64,000 bases of DNA from the NCBI RefSeq assembly GCF_010501105.1, contig NZ_QVMQ01000005.1, forward strand, positions 80,479 through 144,478, given 5' to 3'. This document shows, piece by piece, positions 18,113 to 27,317 of this stretch (positions are counted from its first letter, which is position 1; each line of letters starts with the position of its first letter). The stretch is from Dysgonomonas sp. 511 (lineage in GTDB: Bacteria > Bacteroidota > Bacteroidia > Bacteroidales > Dysgonomonadaceae). The position numbers and the translations under genes were made by a program. Below the pieces are notes generated by a model that was given only the letters and a program-made list of their open reading frames with translations, ran no database searches and was not told the DNA's origin.

Positions 18113-19717
18113 TTATTTTAGATTAAATCTGACACCTACCTCTGCACCTATCCACAGGTCGAGTTTGTGATTGTTGCTTCTGTTTTTTATTATACTGTAA
18201 ACAGGGTCTTCGACCTCGGTGAAATCCGTATCCCTGAGCAATATATTTATCGTTGGCCCACCATATAAAGTGAATTTATTTTTCCGTACCGAATAAAATA
18301 CCCGTGCCTGATTCAACGCCGCCCGGCGACCCTCGTTTTTAAAATTGTTCCTATATATCTGGCTGTGCATCAACTCGAAGAGTATGCCTTTCGGCGAATC
18401 GCCCAGTTGGATACGCGTTCCTACGCCCAGCCCTACTGTTACATTCGAAGAAGGGGAATATGCTCCGAAGCTAAGGATAGAATACATCCTGTCGGTTCCT
18501 GTAATAAGGTTTGCAGCTCCGTACACATAGTCATTGGCAGAAATGCCGATTTCAAACAATCCTCCATTTTTCACATAATTGAATAACCCGAGCATGGCAG
18601 CTTCGTCTGTTTCGGCTATATTAATTACCCCTAACTGAAATCCTGCATGACTAGCTATATTGACAGTACCTATCTGAACGTCGGCGCCTTGTGCATAGTT
18701 GACCACACCTGCTATCTGGAGCCTGCTTCCGGTTGCCATATTGGCTATACCCGCTATTTGCATATCATTTATTTCGGCTGTATAATTGGCTATTCCTGCT
18801 AGCTGCACATCGCTCGATTTTCTGACAACGTTTACAAGGCCTCCTATTTGCAACCCCTTCATATCGCCTTTTACATAGTTAGCCAAGTCTCCTATCTGAA
18901 CCCCGCAGGCATTGCCTCCGGTAGAATTGAAAAGCCCTGCTATCTGCACTCCTCTCATATCCTGCTTGTTTATATTGTACAAGCCGCCAAATTCGACACC
19001 GTTTACTCCACCTGTAATTCCTCCCAGTATGTTCAGCGATAGTTTATATTCTTTTTCTTTGGTATTGCTGCCATCTGTACTTATCGGTGTTATAAATGTG
19101 AGTTGCCCGAACGACTTTTGCAGACCAATATTGTATTCTGTTTTGCTGGCTGGCGCTTCTTTCGTATCCGGTTGTTCCTGTTGGGCATCAGCACCAACCC
19201 ATGTGAAAGCCGATAATGCAATAATTCCTGCGATTTTTTTTAACATAGTGGTTTCGTTTTCTTGATTATTAATTAATAGGGGCGAACCCATTTCTATTCG
19301 CTCAATGGCGATTTTTCTATCTCTAATAATGCTAAGACCACTACTGAGGCCGTTTCCACTACTCTTATCTTTATTTTTTTTATCTTCTGCTATAACAGGC
19401 TCATTATCAATGGCTATTTCCGGAAGTTTTTTTGCAGATGTTATTATCACATATCTGCCTTTTATTGTATAGTAATATTTGTCGCCTACCAGCAGGTCTA
19501 CTGCTTCTTTTACTCCCTTGTTGATGATAGTGACCGAAACCATATGATTGGTATCGACTACCCGCGGATTGTAAGAAAATACGATCCCCGTTTGTTGAGT
19601 TATGAGATTCATTGCCACACCCAGCTTTTCATTTTGCAGGTTCAGGTTCACTACATTTTCGGAAAGTAAACTGACAGAGAACAGGATAAATAATGATACA
19701 AGTTTTGCTTTTTTCAT
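18113..19717 (-). CDS. STN-domain protein fused to an LA_2272-type repeat protein
   Basis: A 534-residue open frame with two parts. Residues 1-22 are a signal peptide and about 25-97 an STN (secretin/TonB short N-terminal) domain, the part that normally contacts FecR in signalling receptors. Residues 98-157 are a charged linker. At 158 a second signal-peptide-like stretch begins (M-L-K-K-I-A-G-I-I-A-L-S-A, then A-D-A-Q-Q), followed by about ten repeats of the type G-x-Q-I-A-G-(I/L)-x-N (about 225-385) and a beta-rich C-terminus. Such repeats are annotated as LA_2272-like surface repeats. Either this is a fusion of two genes, or a separate protein starts at 19246. It lies between the FecR and receptor genes. 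Confidence 0.75.
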   Translation of the reverse strand: MKKAKLVSLFILFSVSLLSENVVNLNLQNEKLGVAMNLITQQTGIVFSYNPRVVDTNHMVSVTIINKGVKEAVDLLVGDKYYYTIKGRYVIITSAKKLPEIAIDNEPVIAEDKKNKDKSSGNGLSSGLSIIRDRKIAIERIEMGSPLLINNQENETTMLKKIAGIIALSAFTWVGADAQQEQPDTKEAPASKTEYNIGLQKSFGQLTFITPISTDGSNTKEKEYKLSLNILGGITGGVNGVEFGGLYNINKQDMRGVQIAGLFNSTGGNACGVQIGDLANYVKGDMKGLQIGGLVNVVRKSSDVQLAGIANYTAEINDMQIAGIANMATGSRLQIAGVVNYAQGADVQIGTVNIASHAGFQLGVINIAETDEAAMLGLFNYVKNGGLFEIGISANDYVYGAANLITGTDRMYSILSFGAYSPSSNVTVGLGVGTRIQLGDSPKGILFELMHSQIYRNNFKNEGRRAALNQARVFYSVRKNKFTLYGGPTINILLRDTDFTEVEDPVYSIIKNRSNNHKLDLWIGAEVGVRFNLK

Positions 19718-19770
19718 ATTAAAACAGCATATGCTTTTGGCGTGAATGATACAATATAGGACAAGCCGGT

Positions 19771-20691
19771 CTATTCTATTACATAGCCGCTTTCGTTGTG
19801 GCTGGCTTTCAGGTTCAATGTTGCAGCTACTACATCCAGGATAGTGGGTAGGTCTTCGTCGGCGAATGTAACGGTAATCGGTAAGTTTTGCATATTTTTA
19901 CCTTTCAGCTCTATTTGTTGCCCGTAAAATTCATTCAGCCGGGTAATTACTTCGCCTAAAGATGTTTCGTCGAACCGGAAGCTACCTGTCTTTATCACTT
20001 GATAGAACTTGTCGCTCTTCGACAGGTAATAGCCGCTTTCATTCATTCCCAGCTTAATACCTGTATTCGTATCCGAATAAAACAAGACTTCGCCTTCGGC
20101 CACACTTACATAGATGGAATCGGGCGTGTTGGCATCCACTGTGAAGCTTGTACCTATATCTTTCACATACACATTACCCGCTTTTATTATCTTGCTCCCT
20201 GTCTTCTCCGATTCCATTTCGAAGAAAGCTTTCCCTTTCAGGAAAATTGTATCATTAGCCTGATTGTCGCTAAGGTATATTTCACCATCCATCAGGTCTA
20301 TTTTTGTGCTGTCGGCAAAAGAATATAAACGCTTTTCGGTAATAACGGTATATGCATCGCCTTGTTCTCCGGTGAAGATGATAGCCAGAAGTGCTATCGC
20401 TGCGGCGGCACCTAGTGACCAGATCAGGAGTTTTCTTTTACTCTTTTGCTGGGGTACGAGCCTTGGCGTCTGTTGGCCGATATGTTCTTCCAGTTTTCCG
20501 AAAGCCTCTTGTGTAGCAAATGAGGGATAGTCTGTTGTTCCCACATTCTGATATAGCGAAGTGAGCTCAAAGAAATAGTCTTCATTTTCTTGAGATTCGG
20601 CAAGCCATTTTTCTAAATGTATTTTATCCTGAGGACTTAGTTCCCCTGCAAAATACCGTGCTAATAATCTGTCTGTGTCATTTGTTACCAT
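19771..20691 (-). CDS. FecR family anti-sigma factor
   Basis: A 306-residue inner-membrane regulator. The N-terminal cytoplasmic part (1-85) binds the sigma factor, one membrane helix spans about 86-104, the FecR domain covers about 115-210 and the C-terminal DUF4974 domain about 220-305, which itself resembles an STN domain. It transmits a signal from the periplasm to the ECF sigma factor encoded just upstream. The two genes overlap by 7 bp, consistent with translational coupling. In this operon the STN partner is the separate downstream protein. Confidence 0.92.
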   Translation of the reverse strand: MVTNDTDRLLARYFAGELSPQDKIHLEKWLAESQENEDYFFELTSLYQNVGTTDYPSFATQEAFGKLEEHIGQQTPRLVPQQKSKRKLLIWSLGAAAAIALLAIIFTGEQGDAYTVITEKRLYSFADSTKIDLMDGEIYLSDNQANDTIFLKGKAFFEMESEKTGSKIIKAGNVYVKDIGTSFTVDANTPDSIYVSVAEGEVLFYSDTNTGIKLGMNESGYYLSKSDKFYQVIKTGSFRFDETSLGEVITRLNEFYGQQIELKGKNMQNLPITVTFADEDLPTILDVVAATLNLKASHNESGYVIE

Positions 20692-21260
20692 AATTCAACC
20701 AGCCTTATCAAGTAGTACAAAACTATAACCGAAATAAATTCCCTCAGGTTTTCCCTTAGTAGCTTCAGTGCCTTAGCTATTTGATTTTCGACCGTATTGG
20801 GCGAAATTTCCAATTGCCGGGCAATTTCCTTATAACTCAGCATTTCGAACCGGCTGAGCTCAAACACTTCCCTGCATTTGGGTGGTAGTTGTGCTATCGC
20901 CAGCTTAATCTTATAATCCAGTTCTTTTTCTACAACGCCTTCATATACTTCATTGTGCTCCGCCTGCCCTTCGAGGGCAAATTGCTGATTGTGCTTTTGT
21001 TGTATTTTCAACTGTTTAATCCTGTTCAGGCTGATATTGTGAACTGCCATATATAAATAAGACTTTACAGACGTAGTTATATTTGTATTATGGCGGTCGT
21101 CCCACAACTTTAAAAACACTTTCTGAACAACATCTTCCGCCTCAAATTGGTCTTTGAGCATACTATAAGCATATTTACATAAGGGCTCATACCAGGTCTT
21201 GAACAGATGTTCATGGGTTTCTTTATCTGTCAATTCCACTTTTGCGTAAATAAATTCCAC
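20685..21260 (-). CDS. ECF-type RNA polymerase sigma-70 factor
   Basis: A 191-residue sigma factor with region 2 (about 22-90, including the Y-A-Y-S-M-L-K-D-x-x-x-A-E-D-V-V-Q segment) and region 4 (about 125-175, with the helix-turn-helix L-S-Y-K-E-I-A-x-x-L-x-I-S-x-x-T-V). Family members direct transcription of the adjacent receptor operon when released by FecR. It is the first gene of the FecR, STN, receptor and DUF4249 series, all on the minus strand. Confidence 0.93.
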   Translation of the reverse strand: MEFIYAKVELTDKETHEHLFKTWYEPLCKYAYSMLKDQFEAEDVVQKVFLKLWDDRHNTNITTSVKSYLYMAVHNISLNRIKQLKIQQKHNQQFALEGQAEHNEVYEGVVEKELDYKIKLAIAQLPPKCREVFELSRFEMLSYKEIARQLEISPNTVENQIAKALKLLRENLREFISVIVLYYLIRLVELW

Positions 21261-21448
21261 CGTTTTCTTTTCCTTTTAATTGGGAGATAGGCAGGTTGCA
21301 AAAGACCTATTTACCCTTATATTAATATATGACAATCGTGGAGAAGTATTCCACTATGCGAGAGCACAAATATATCCTTTTTTCCGGCAAGTATTAGCCG
21401 TGCAGTTTTTTTTGAGTCTGTTTAAATTATATATCCTTTGCTAAAAGA

Positions 21449-21594
21449 GGCTGAATTCTAAGTCTCTCCCAAATTTAGAATTCAGCCCCCTTGCTACCGC
21501 GCGAATCTTTCGCGTGGTTCTTATTCTATCTCCTAAGGAGCTGGTAGGAAATAGAATAAATTCGTTTTCGTCTGAGAAAACAAAAATCTTTTGT
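21449..21594. other. Run of consecutive hairpins between two genes
   Basis: Five inverted repeats follow one another: a perfect 13-bp stem (21449-21461 with 21475-21487), a 10-bp stem with one wobble and a 3-nt loop (21496-21505 with 21509-21518), a perfect 9-bp stem (21521-21529 with 21551-21559) with an inner CTCC/GGAG, and 6-bp stems at 21564-21581 and 21581-21594. Single MITE-like ends (GTCTGTTTAAAT, CCTGTTTAAATTTT) flank the run at about 21413 and 21604. No open frame was seen in the gap 21261-21706. It lies after the stop of the acyl-CoA synthetase gene and before the sigma-factor gene, so it could contain terminators or a structured RNA. Confidence 0.6.
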
Positions 21595-21706
21595 TTATTT
21601 TCAGCCTGTTTAAATTTTGAGACAAAACACCCCCTTTGTCATGTTGAATGGAGTGAAACATAACAATAAAGAGTATCACCTTGGCATTTAGCAACTAGCC
21701 TCTAAG

Positions 21707-23764
21707 TTATTTTTCTATTCTTATTCTCGCGTCTACAGCAACCACCTTTTCTTCGTTGGCCAACAGCGGATTGATATCTATTTCCTTTATTTCCGGTGCA
21801 AAGCGCAGCATGATAGACAAACGGACAATAATCTCCACAAAGAGTTTTTCGTTAAGCCCCTTTTGCCCGCGCACTCCTTTTATTATTTTGTATGCCCTCA
21901 GCGACCTGACCATCGAAGTTGCTTCGTGGAAACTAAGCGGAGCCAACCCGGAAGCCACGTCCTTGAGTATTTCTACAAAGATACCTCCCAAACCGCACAG
22001 CACAATGTGTCCGAATTTTTCTTCATATTTAGCACCTATAAACAGTTCTTGCCCCGATAGCATCGGCTGTATCATCACGGCAGTGGTATCGGGTATCTTC
22101 ATCAACCTTTCAAATTCGAAAGCAAGATGCTCGTCAGATTGGATATTGAGTACCACGCCCCCTACATCCGACTTGTGTATCGGCCCTACGCATTTGGCAA
22201 CTACAGGATAACCTATCTTGCTGCCGAATGCAGTTGCTTCTTCCTTGTTGGCAGTTACCAGTTCTTCGACCTGGGGTATGCCTGCTGCATCGAACAGTTC
22301 GCGGATGGTACCGTTGTCGATATATCCCTCGCCAGCACTGTCTATTATATTGCGTATGCGTGGTATGTTGACCGGCAGGTCTTCCATCTTGCCCAACGAT
22401 GGCGGTGTCCACGACACTACTTTCGACAAGGCATTTGCCAACGCATACTCATCGGTGAAATTAACGTGCCCTTTATCCACAAAGGCCTCCATCTCTTTCG
22501 ATGCTGCAATTACCGATGGCAGGATAGGATATATAGGCAACTTGCTCGACTTTATTTTCTGGTCGAGTATCTCATATGCCTCTGACACATTGCTCACTCC
22601 CGGATTACCGTAGATGACGGCAATACCATCTATTTCCTTAAAATACTTCTCGCAAAAGTCTATGCAATAAGACATATGCTCGCCCGTACCTGTTCCTATA
22701 ATGTCTATCGGATTGGATACCGCCGCACCCGGCAGAAGGTGTTTTTTCAACTCTGCCGATAGCTCCTTATCCATTTCAGGGACTTCGATATTCCCTTTCG
22801 ACAGGGCATCTGTAAGGATAACGGCAGGGCCTCCGGCTTGTGTGATAATAGCCAAATTGCGTCCTTTCAGTTTTTTGAGCATCAGCACGGCAGCAACGTT
22901 TGCCATCTCTTCGCGCGAGTAGCAACGGATAATACCCGCCTTACGGAACAAAGCTTCGACAGCCGAGTCGGAACTGGCGATAGCTCCTGTGTGCGACGAT
23001 GCGGCACGGCTTCCCGACGACGAACTTCCCGATTTGATGGCAACGATGCGGCAACCTTTATTGACCAGCGATGCCGAATGCCGGAGGAAACGGTCGGGAG
23101 CTTCTATTTTTTCCAGATATAATAATTTGATTTTAGGGTCTTTTTTGGGATCAAATTCGCGGTCGAGATACTCCAGTATATCTTCTACCCCTACCTGCGC
23201 CGCGTTTCCTATCGACCATGCCGAATTGAACCGCAAGCCGATGCGCATAGCCGATTCTATAATATATGTAATCGTACCGCCCGAACTGGAAATAATATCT
23301 ATGCCCTGCGTATTCAGGTTTGGCACAGGGCGGGTAAATATACTTTGGTGCTTGGTATTGAAAAAACCGGAACAGTTGGGCCCGATCATCAAAGCTCCTG
23401 CCTTTTTCACTATCTCAGCCAGTTCACGTTCCATTCTTGCACCTTCTTCCGATTCTTCGCTGAATCCTGCCGAAAATACAATAAATGCTTTTATACCTTT
23501 TTTGTTAGCCAGATAATCTACCGTTTGCAGGCATTGGCCGGCCGGCACGGATATGATAGCCAAATCGGTATAGGGTATTTCTTCTATCGACTTATAGGCT
23601 TTTACTCCCTGTATGGTTCCGCCTCTGGCGTTTACTACATACAGGTCTTTATCGAAAGTTCCGTTCACCAGATTGTACAAAACGCTGCCTCCGGGTTTCA
23701 AAATGTTATCCGACGCGCCTACTACTACTATGCTTTGAGGGTCTACAAGCTTATTGTATATCAT
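21707..23764 (-). CDS. ADP-forming acyl-CoA synthetase (acetate-CoA ligase family)
   Basis: A 685-residue single-chain NDP-forming acyl-CoA synthetase. Domains in order: CoA-binding Rossmann (about 5-130, G-A-S-D start), succinyl-CoA-ligase-like domains (about 145-450) with the phosphorylated His258 in S-S-H-T-G-A-I-A, and a C-terminal ATP-grasp domain (about 465-685). Alpha and beta parts are fused in one chain. It interconverts acyl-CoA plus ADP and phosphate with acid, CoA and ATP, usually to make ATP at the end of fermentation. The acyl substrate (acetate, propionate or an aryl acid) cannot be read from the sequence. It appears monocistronic. Confidence 0.88.
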   Translation of the reverse strand: MIYNKLVDPQSIVVVGASDNILKPGGSVLYNLVNGTFDKDLYVVNARGGTIQGVKAYKSIEEIPYTDLAIISVPAGQCLQTVDYLANKKGIKAFIVFSAGFSEESEEGARMERELAEIVKKAGALMIGPNCSGFFNTKHQSIFTRPVPNLNTQGIDIISSSGGTITYIIESAMRIGLRFNSAWSIGNAAQVGVEDILEYLDREFDPKKDPKIKLLYLEKIEAPDRFLRHSASLVNKGCRIVAIKSGSSSSGSRAASSHTGAIASSDSAVEALFRKAGIIRCYSREEMANVAAVLMLKKLKGRNLAIITQAGGPAVILTDALSKGNIEVPEMDKELSAELKKHLLPGAAVSNPIDIIGTGTGEHMSYCIDFCEKYFKEIDGIAVIYGNPGVSNVSEAYEILDQKIKSSKLPIYPILPSVIAASKEMEAFVDKGHVNFTDEYALANALSKVVSWTPPSLGKMEDLPVNIPRIRNIIDSAGEGYIDNGTIRELFDAAGIPQVEELVTANKEEATAFGSKIGYPVVAKCVGPIHKSDVGGVVLNIQSDEHLAFEFERLMKIPDTTAVMIQPMLSGQELFIGAKYEEKFGHIVLCGLGGIFVEILKDVASGLAPLSFHEATSMVRSLRAYKIIKGVRGQKGLNEKLFVEIIVRLSIMLRFAPEIKEIDINPLLANEEKVVAVDARIRIEK

Positions 23765-23936
23765 AAAAATAAACTTTATGTGTTATTTTGTAAAAATAAT
23801 GATTTTCATTAAACTACAAGCAATTTGCAGGTATAATGTAAAACATATCTTGCTATAGCTTTGCAGCCCTCTTTTTTGGGAGAAGGCAGGGAATGAAGTA
23901 GTATAAAATATTTTATTTCAGCCGCTAACCCGCACT

Positions 23937-25184
23937 TTACTCAAACCGGATCGACTTGGCAGGAGATATTTTTGCAATGAGGTACGACGGGCCTATCATC
24001 ATCAGCATGGAGAAAAACAATGTTCCCAGATTGATAAGTACGATATATAAGATATTGATATCCACAGGTACTTCGGTCATGTAATACTTGTCGGGGTCGA
24101 GTTTAAGGATACCGAAATGTTTTTGGATGAACAGGATCGACAGACCGATAATATTCCCTATAACCATTCCTTTCACTATAAGGAAAGACGATACGTAGAG
24201 GAATGTTTTGCGTATGCTGTAATTGCGTGCACCCAGCGTTTTCAGCATACCTATCATATTGGTACGTTCGAGAATGATGATAAGCAGCCCCGATATCATC
24301 GTAAAAATGGAGATGGCAAACATCAGTATGATTATGATAACCACGTTCATATCCAGCAGGTTGAGCCAACTGAATATCATCGGGTTCAGTTCCTTTATCG
24401 AACGAGACAGGAGGGTATTGCCTTTCTCGTCGCGAAAAGTCATCATTTTCAGGAAGGTATTCTGGTAAATATTATCCAGATTGTCGAAATCATCGACTAA
24501 GAGTTCCATACCACTGGCTTCGTTTTCTTCCCAGTCATTCAGCTTGCGTATAAGGTTGATATCCGTTACAACAAAGAGTTTGTCATAGTCCTCGAAATTG
24601 GTGCTGTAAATGCCCGTTATCGTGAATTTACGATACCGGATATTTTCTCCTATAAAGTAGCAAAGAAAACTGTCTCCGGTTTTCAATCCCAGTTTATTTG
24701 CAATGTTTTGGGAAAGGATGGCCTGGTTTATGTTCGTAGTATCACTTGTATTTATTATCGAACCTTCCACCATGTTATACTCGAAAAAATCCCAATCGTA
24801 GTCCGTACCTACCCCTTTCAGGATAATGCCTTGGAATGCACTGTCGGTCTTTATAATTCCCGGTTTTGTAGAAAATTGCTGTACATGTTTTACCCCTCCT
24901 ATATTTTGCAGGGTAGATATCAGTTCGGGGCTGATGCTGATCGGCAAGGTTTCGTAACTGCTGCTGTTTGCCAGGTTGGTGACCTGTATATGCGAGCCGA
25001 AACCGACAACTTTGTTGCGCACTTCTTTTTTGAACCCGATAACGATAGACAAAGCCAGTATCATAGCGGCAAGCCCGATTGCCACTCCGGCAATGGCGAT
25101 ACGGATGGCAGGAGCAGACGCTTTTTTCTCGTCTTTACTACCTCCGAAATGGATTCGTTTTGCTATGAATAATTCTAAATTCAA
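23937..25184 (-). CDS. LolC/LolE-type ABC transporter permease (FtsX family)
   Basis: A 415-residue inner-membrane protein. One transmembrane helix near residues 30-50, a large periplasmic MacB-like domain (about 55-265), and three C-terminal helices (about 280-410) with the conserved I-G-M-L-K-T-L-G-A segment give the MacB/LolCE layout. In this group it is thought to extract lipoproteins for transfer to the outer membrane. No ATPase gene is adjacent; in Bacteroidales the partner is commonly encoded elsewhere. It lies 17 bp after ruvB on the same strand. Confidence 0.85.
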   Translation of the reverse strand: MNLELFIAKRIHFGGSKDEKKASAPAIRIAIAGVAIGLAAMILALSIVIGFKKEVRNKVVGFGSHIQVTNLANSSSYETLPISISPELISTLQNIGGVKHVQQFSTKPGIIKTDSAFQGIILKGVGTDYDWDFFEYNMVEGSIINTSDTTNINQAILSQNIANKLGLKTGDSFLCYFIGENIRYRKFTITGIYSTNFEDYDKLFVVTDINLIRKLNDWEENEASGMELLVDDFDNLDNIYQNTFLKMMTFRDEKGNTLLSRSIKELNPMIFSWLNLLDMNVVIIIILMFAISIFTMISGLLIIILERTNMIGMLKTLGARNYSIRKTFLYVSSFLIVKGMVIGNIIGLSILFIQKHFGILKLDPDKYYMTEVPVDINILYIVLINLGTLFFSMLMMIGPSYLIAKISPAKSIRFE

Positions 25185-25201
25185 GTTTGCTGTATCGTAA
25201 G

Positions 25202-26224
25202 TTAAAATAAAAACCCTTGTTCGCTCTGCCTTTTCCTGCCTAAATGTGTATAAGCAAGGTCTGTGACTTCGCGCCCGCGGGGAGTACGTTTCATAAAGCC
25301 CTCCTTTATCAGAAACGGTTCGTAGACCTCTTCTATTGTACCAGCATCCTCGCCCAGGGCTGTAGCAATGGTGGAAATGCCTACCGGCCCTCCTTTGAAT
25401 TTGTCAATGAGTATCAGCAGTATTTTGTTGTCTATTTCATCGAGTCCGTATTTGTCTATATTCAATGCTTCCAGTGCGTAATTGGCTATCGCCCTGTCTA
25501 TCTTTCCCGACCCTTTCACCTGTGCAAAATCGCGTACACGGCGCAACAGCGCATTGGCTATGCGGGGAGTCCCCCGGCTTCGCGACGCTATTTCTACGGC
25601 AGATTCCCGCGAGGCTGGTACATCCAGTATGTTTGCCGAACGCAGGATTATATTTGTAAGGGTTTCGATATCGTAATATTCCAGATGCAGGTTGATGCCA
25701 AACCGGGCACGCAACGGACTGGTAAGCAACCCGCTGCGGGTAGTGGCGCCAATCAGTGTAAACGGGTTGAGGTCTATCTGTATCGAACGCGCGCTAGGCC
25801 CCTTATCTATCATTATGTCGATACGGTAATCTTCCATCGCACTGTAAAGGTATTCTTCTACTACAGGCGACAGGCGGTGTATCTCGTCGATGAAAAGCAC
25901 ATCGTTCGCCTCAAGGGATGTAAGCAACCCGGCGAGGTCGCCCGGCTTGTCGAGTACAGGCCCCGACGTGATTTTAAATCCTACCCCAAGTTCGTTGGCT
26001 ATGATGTTCGACAGAGTGGTCTTGCCAAGCCCCGGAGGCCCGTGCAAGAGGGTATGGTCGAGCGATTCCCTCCGCATTTTGGCTGCTGCGACAAATACCT
26101 GGAGGTTTTCCACCACCTTGTTTTGTCCGCTAAAGCTGCCGAATGTGAGGGGACGCAAGGCGTTTTCATACTCCTTTTCGTTGTCGTTTATATTCCCTCT
26201 GTGTATGTCGAATGATTCTTCCAT
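25202..26224 (-). CDS. ruvB: Holliday junction branch migration ATPase RuvB
   Basis: A 340-residue protein when started at the ATG at 26224, the normal family length; a longer open frame to 26347 would add 41 residues unlike RuvB. Walker A G-P-P-G-L-G-K-T (62-69), Walker B with F-I-D-E-I-H-R-L, the sensor region and the C-terminal winged helix (about 260-335) are all present. With RuvA it drives branch migration of recombination junctions. The -7 promoter element just upstream at 26237-26244 lies inside the longer frame and supports the short start. Confidence 0.97.
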   Translation of the reverse strand: MEESFDIHRGNINDNEKEYENALRPLTFGSFSGQNKVVENLQVFVAAAKMRRESLDHTLLHGPPGLGKTTLSNIIANELGVGFKITSGPVLDKPGDLAGLLTSLEANDVLFIDEIHRLSPVVEEYLYSAMEDYRIDIMIDKGPSARSIQIDLNPFTLIGATTRSGLLTSPLRARFGINLHLEYYDIETLTNIILRSANILDVPASRESAVEIASRSRGTPRIANALLRRVRDFAQVKGSGKIDRAIANYALEALNIDKYGLDEIDNKILLILIDKFKGGPVGISTIATALGEDAGTIEEVYEPFLIKEGFMKRTPRGREVTDLAYTHLGRKRQSEQGFLF

Positions 26225-26236
26225 AAACTTAATGCA

Positions 26237-26268
26237 CAAAGGTAAGTCAATATATTCTGAAATGGAAA
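26237..26268 (-). promoter_or_regulatory. Probable ruvB promoter
   Basis: On the minus strand a TTTC (-33, one mismatch) is followed after 20 nt by TACCTTTG (-7, 26237-26244), which matches the Bacteroidota consensus. It would start transcription about 6 nt before the chosen ATG, giving an almost leaderless mRNA. No other element was seen between ruvB and the PAP2 gene. Confidence 0.55.
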
Positions 26269-26477
26269 CAACGGGAACAAGAATATCCGAATAGGCACTA
26301 CATATTCGGAAGCTATTTTGAAACGAAGTTGTTTCGGGGGTTAGCAAAAACAGGCTCTTAATGTAAAAAAATGTTTTTTTTGGTTTTCAATCGTAGAAAA
26401 AGCTTTAATTTGTACTCCTAACTAGCAGAAGCAGATATTATAATTGTAAATAAGTATTAACAAGCATTTTTCCAGAA

Positions 26478-27104
26478 ATGTTAGAAGAAATTATTGAATG
26501 GGACAAAGAACTTTTTCTTTTCCTCAATGGTAAGCATACCGACTGGCTCGACCCGGTTATGCTAGTCCTGAGTTCCTATTGGAACTGGATTGTAGTATGC
26601 CTGATAATAATTGTAATGATCTTTTTCAAGGGCAGGGTGAAAAATATACTGGCCACGCTGTTCTTCTTGTTCTCGGTAGGTGTAAGTGCCTTTATAACCA
26701 ATTTGGTTAAATTTATAGTGCAACGCCCCCGCCCTATCCATAGCTACTGGGATAGCGCGATACATGCCATAGAAAAGGACAGCGACAGCTATAGCTTCTT
26801 CTCTTCTCATTCGGCTACAGCGTTTGCCATGTCTGTGTTTTTCCTTCTGTTTTATCGCGTAAATAAGGTTTATGGATGGATTGCATTAGTATGGGCTACA
26901 CTTGTTGCTTATAGCCGTATCTATGTAGCCAAGCATTATCCTTTAGATGTTATATGCGGAATCATATGTGGCGTGGTAATAGGGGTTGCAGGGTACAAAG
27001 TATTTGCCCACTACGAGGAGAAAGAGCGGGAGTTTCTTGCGCGTAGCCCTTACGACAACGATGAATATTTTTGCAAAAAGGATATAAATAACACGAATAA
27101 ATAA
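26478..27104 (+). CDS. PAP2-family phosphatase
   Basis: A 208-residue membrane protein with about five or six hydrophobic segments and the three PAP2 motifs: K-F-I-V-Q-R-P-R-P, the S-S-H-S variant of P-S-G-H, and S-R-I-Y-V-A-K-H-Y-P-L-D. These form the histidine-phosphatase site facing the periplasm. Likely substrates are lipid phosphates such as undecaprenyl diphosphate or lipid A phosphate; the sequence does not tell which. It is transcribed away from ruvB. Confidence 0.88.
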   Translation: MLEEIIEWDKELFLFLNGKHTDWLDPVMLVLSSYWNWIVVCLIIIVMIFFKGRVKNILATLFFLFSVGVSAFITNLVKFIVQRPRPIHSYWDSAIHAIEKDSDSYSFFSSHSATAFAMSVFFLLFYRVNKVYGWIALVWATLVAYSRIYVAKHYPLDVICGIICGVVIGVAGYKVFAHYEEKEREFLARSPYDNDEYFCKKDINNTNK

Positions 27105-27112
27105 TAGGATAG

Positions 27113-27150
27113 TTGCCACCTCTCTCGAGAGGTGTCTAAAAAGTAATCCA
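27113..27150 (+). terminator. Hairpin after the PAP2 gene
   Basis: CACCTCT and AGAGGTG pair around a 4-nt loop ten or so bases after the stop codon. Only a weak T tract follows, so termination is uncertain. The arms and the following AAAAAGTAA resemble part of dispersed repeat B. Confidence 0.4.
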
Positions 27151-27275
27151 TATGCTTCATTGCTTTTTAGAAAGACACAAGCTCTGGGGAGGCTAAAATC
27201 ATAGTTGACGGCTAATTTTACTACCTTTAACGCGATAAAACCAAGAAAAGCTTACAGATTATAATAAAAATGTGC

Positions 27276-27306
27276 TAAATTTGCACACTTACAATATTTG
27301 TGTGCA
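27276..27306 (+). promoter_or_regulatory. Promoter -7 element with overlapping palindrome, probable TetR operator
   Basis: TAAATTTG (27276-27283) fits the -7 consensus. A perfect 7-bp inverted repeat, TGCACAC (27282-27288) and GTGTGCA (27300-27306), starts inside it, and a second palindrome TGTGC/GCACA lies at 27271-27287. The regulator gene starts 12 bp later. Self-repression by the TetR protein is a reasonable inference. Confidence 0.55.
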
Positions 27307-27317
27307 GATTTTAGTAT

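Noticed and set aside
25244..26215. 323-residue plus-strand open frame opposite ruvB
   Set aside because: Shadow of ruvB; composition is that of reverse-complemented coding DNA.
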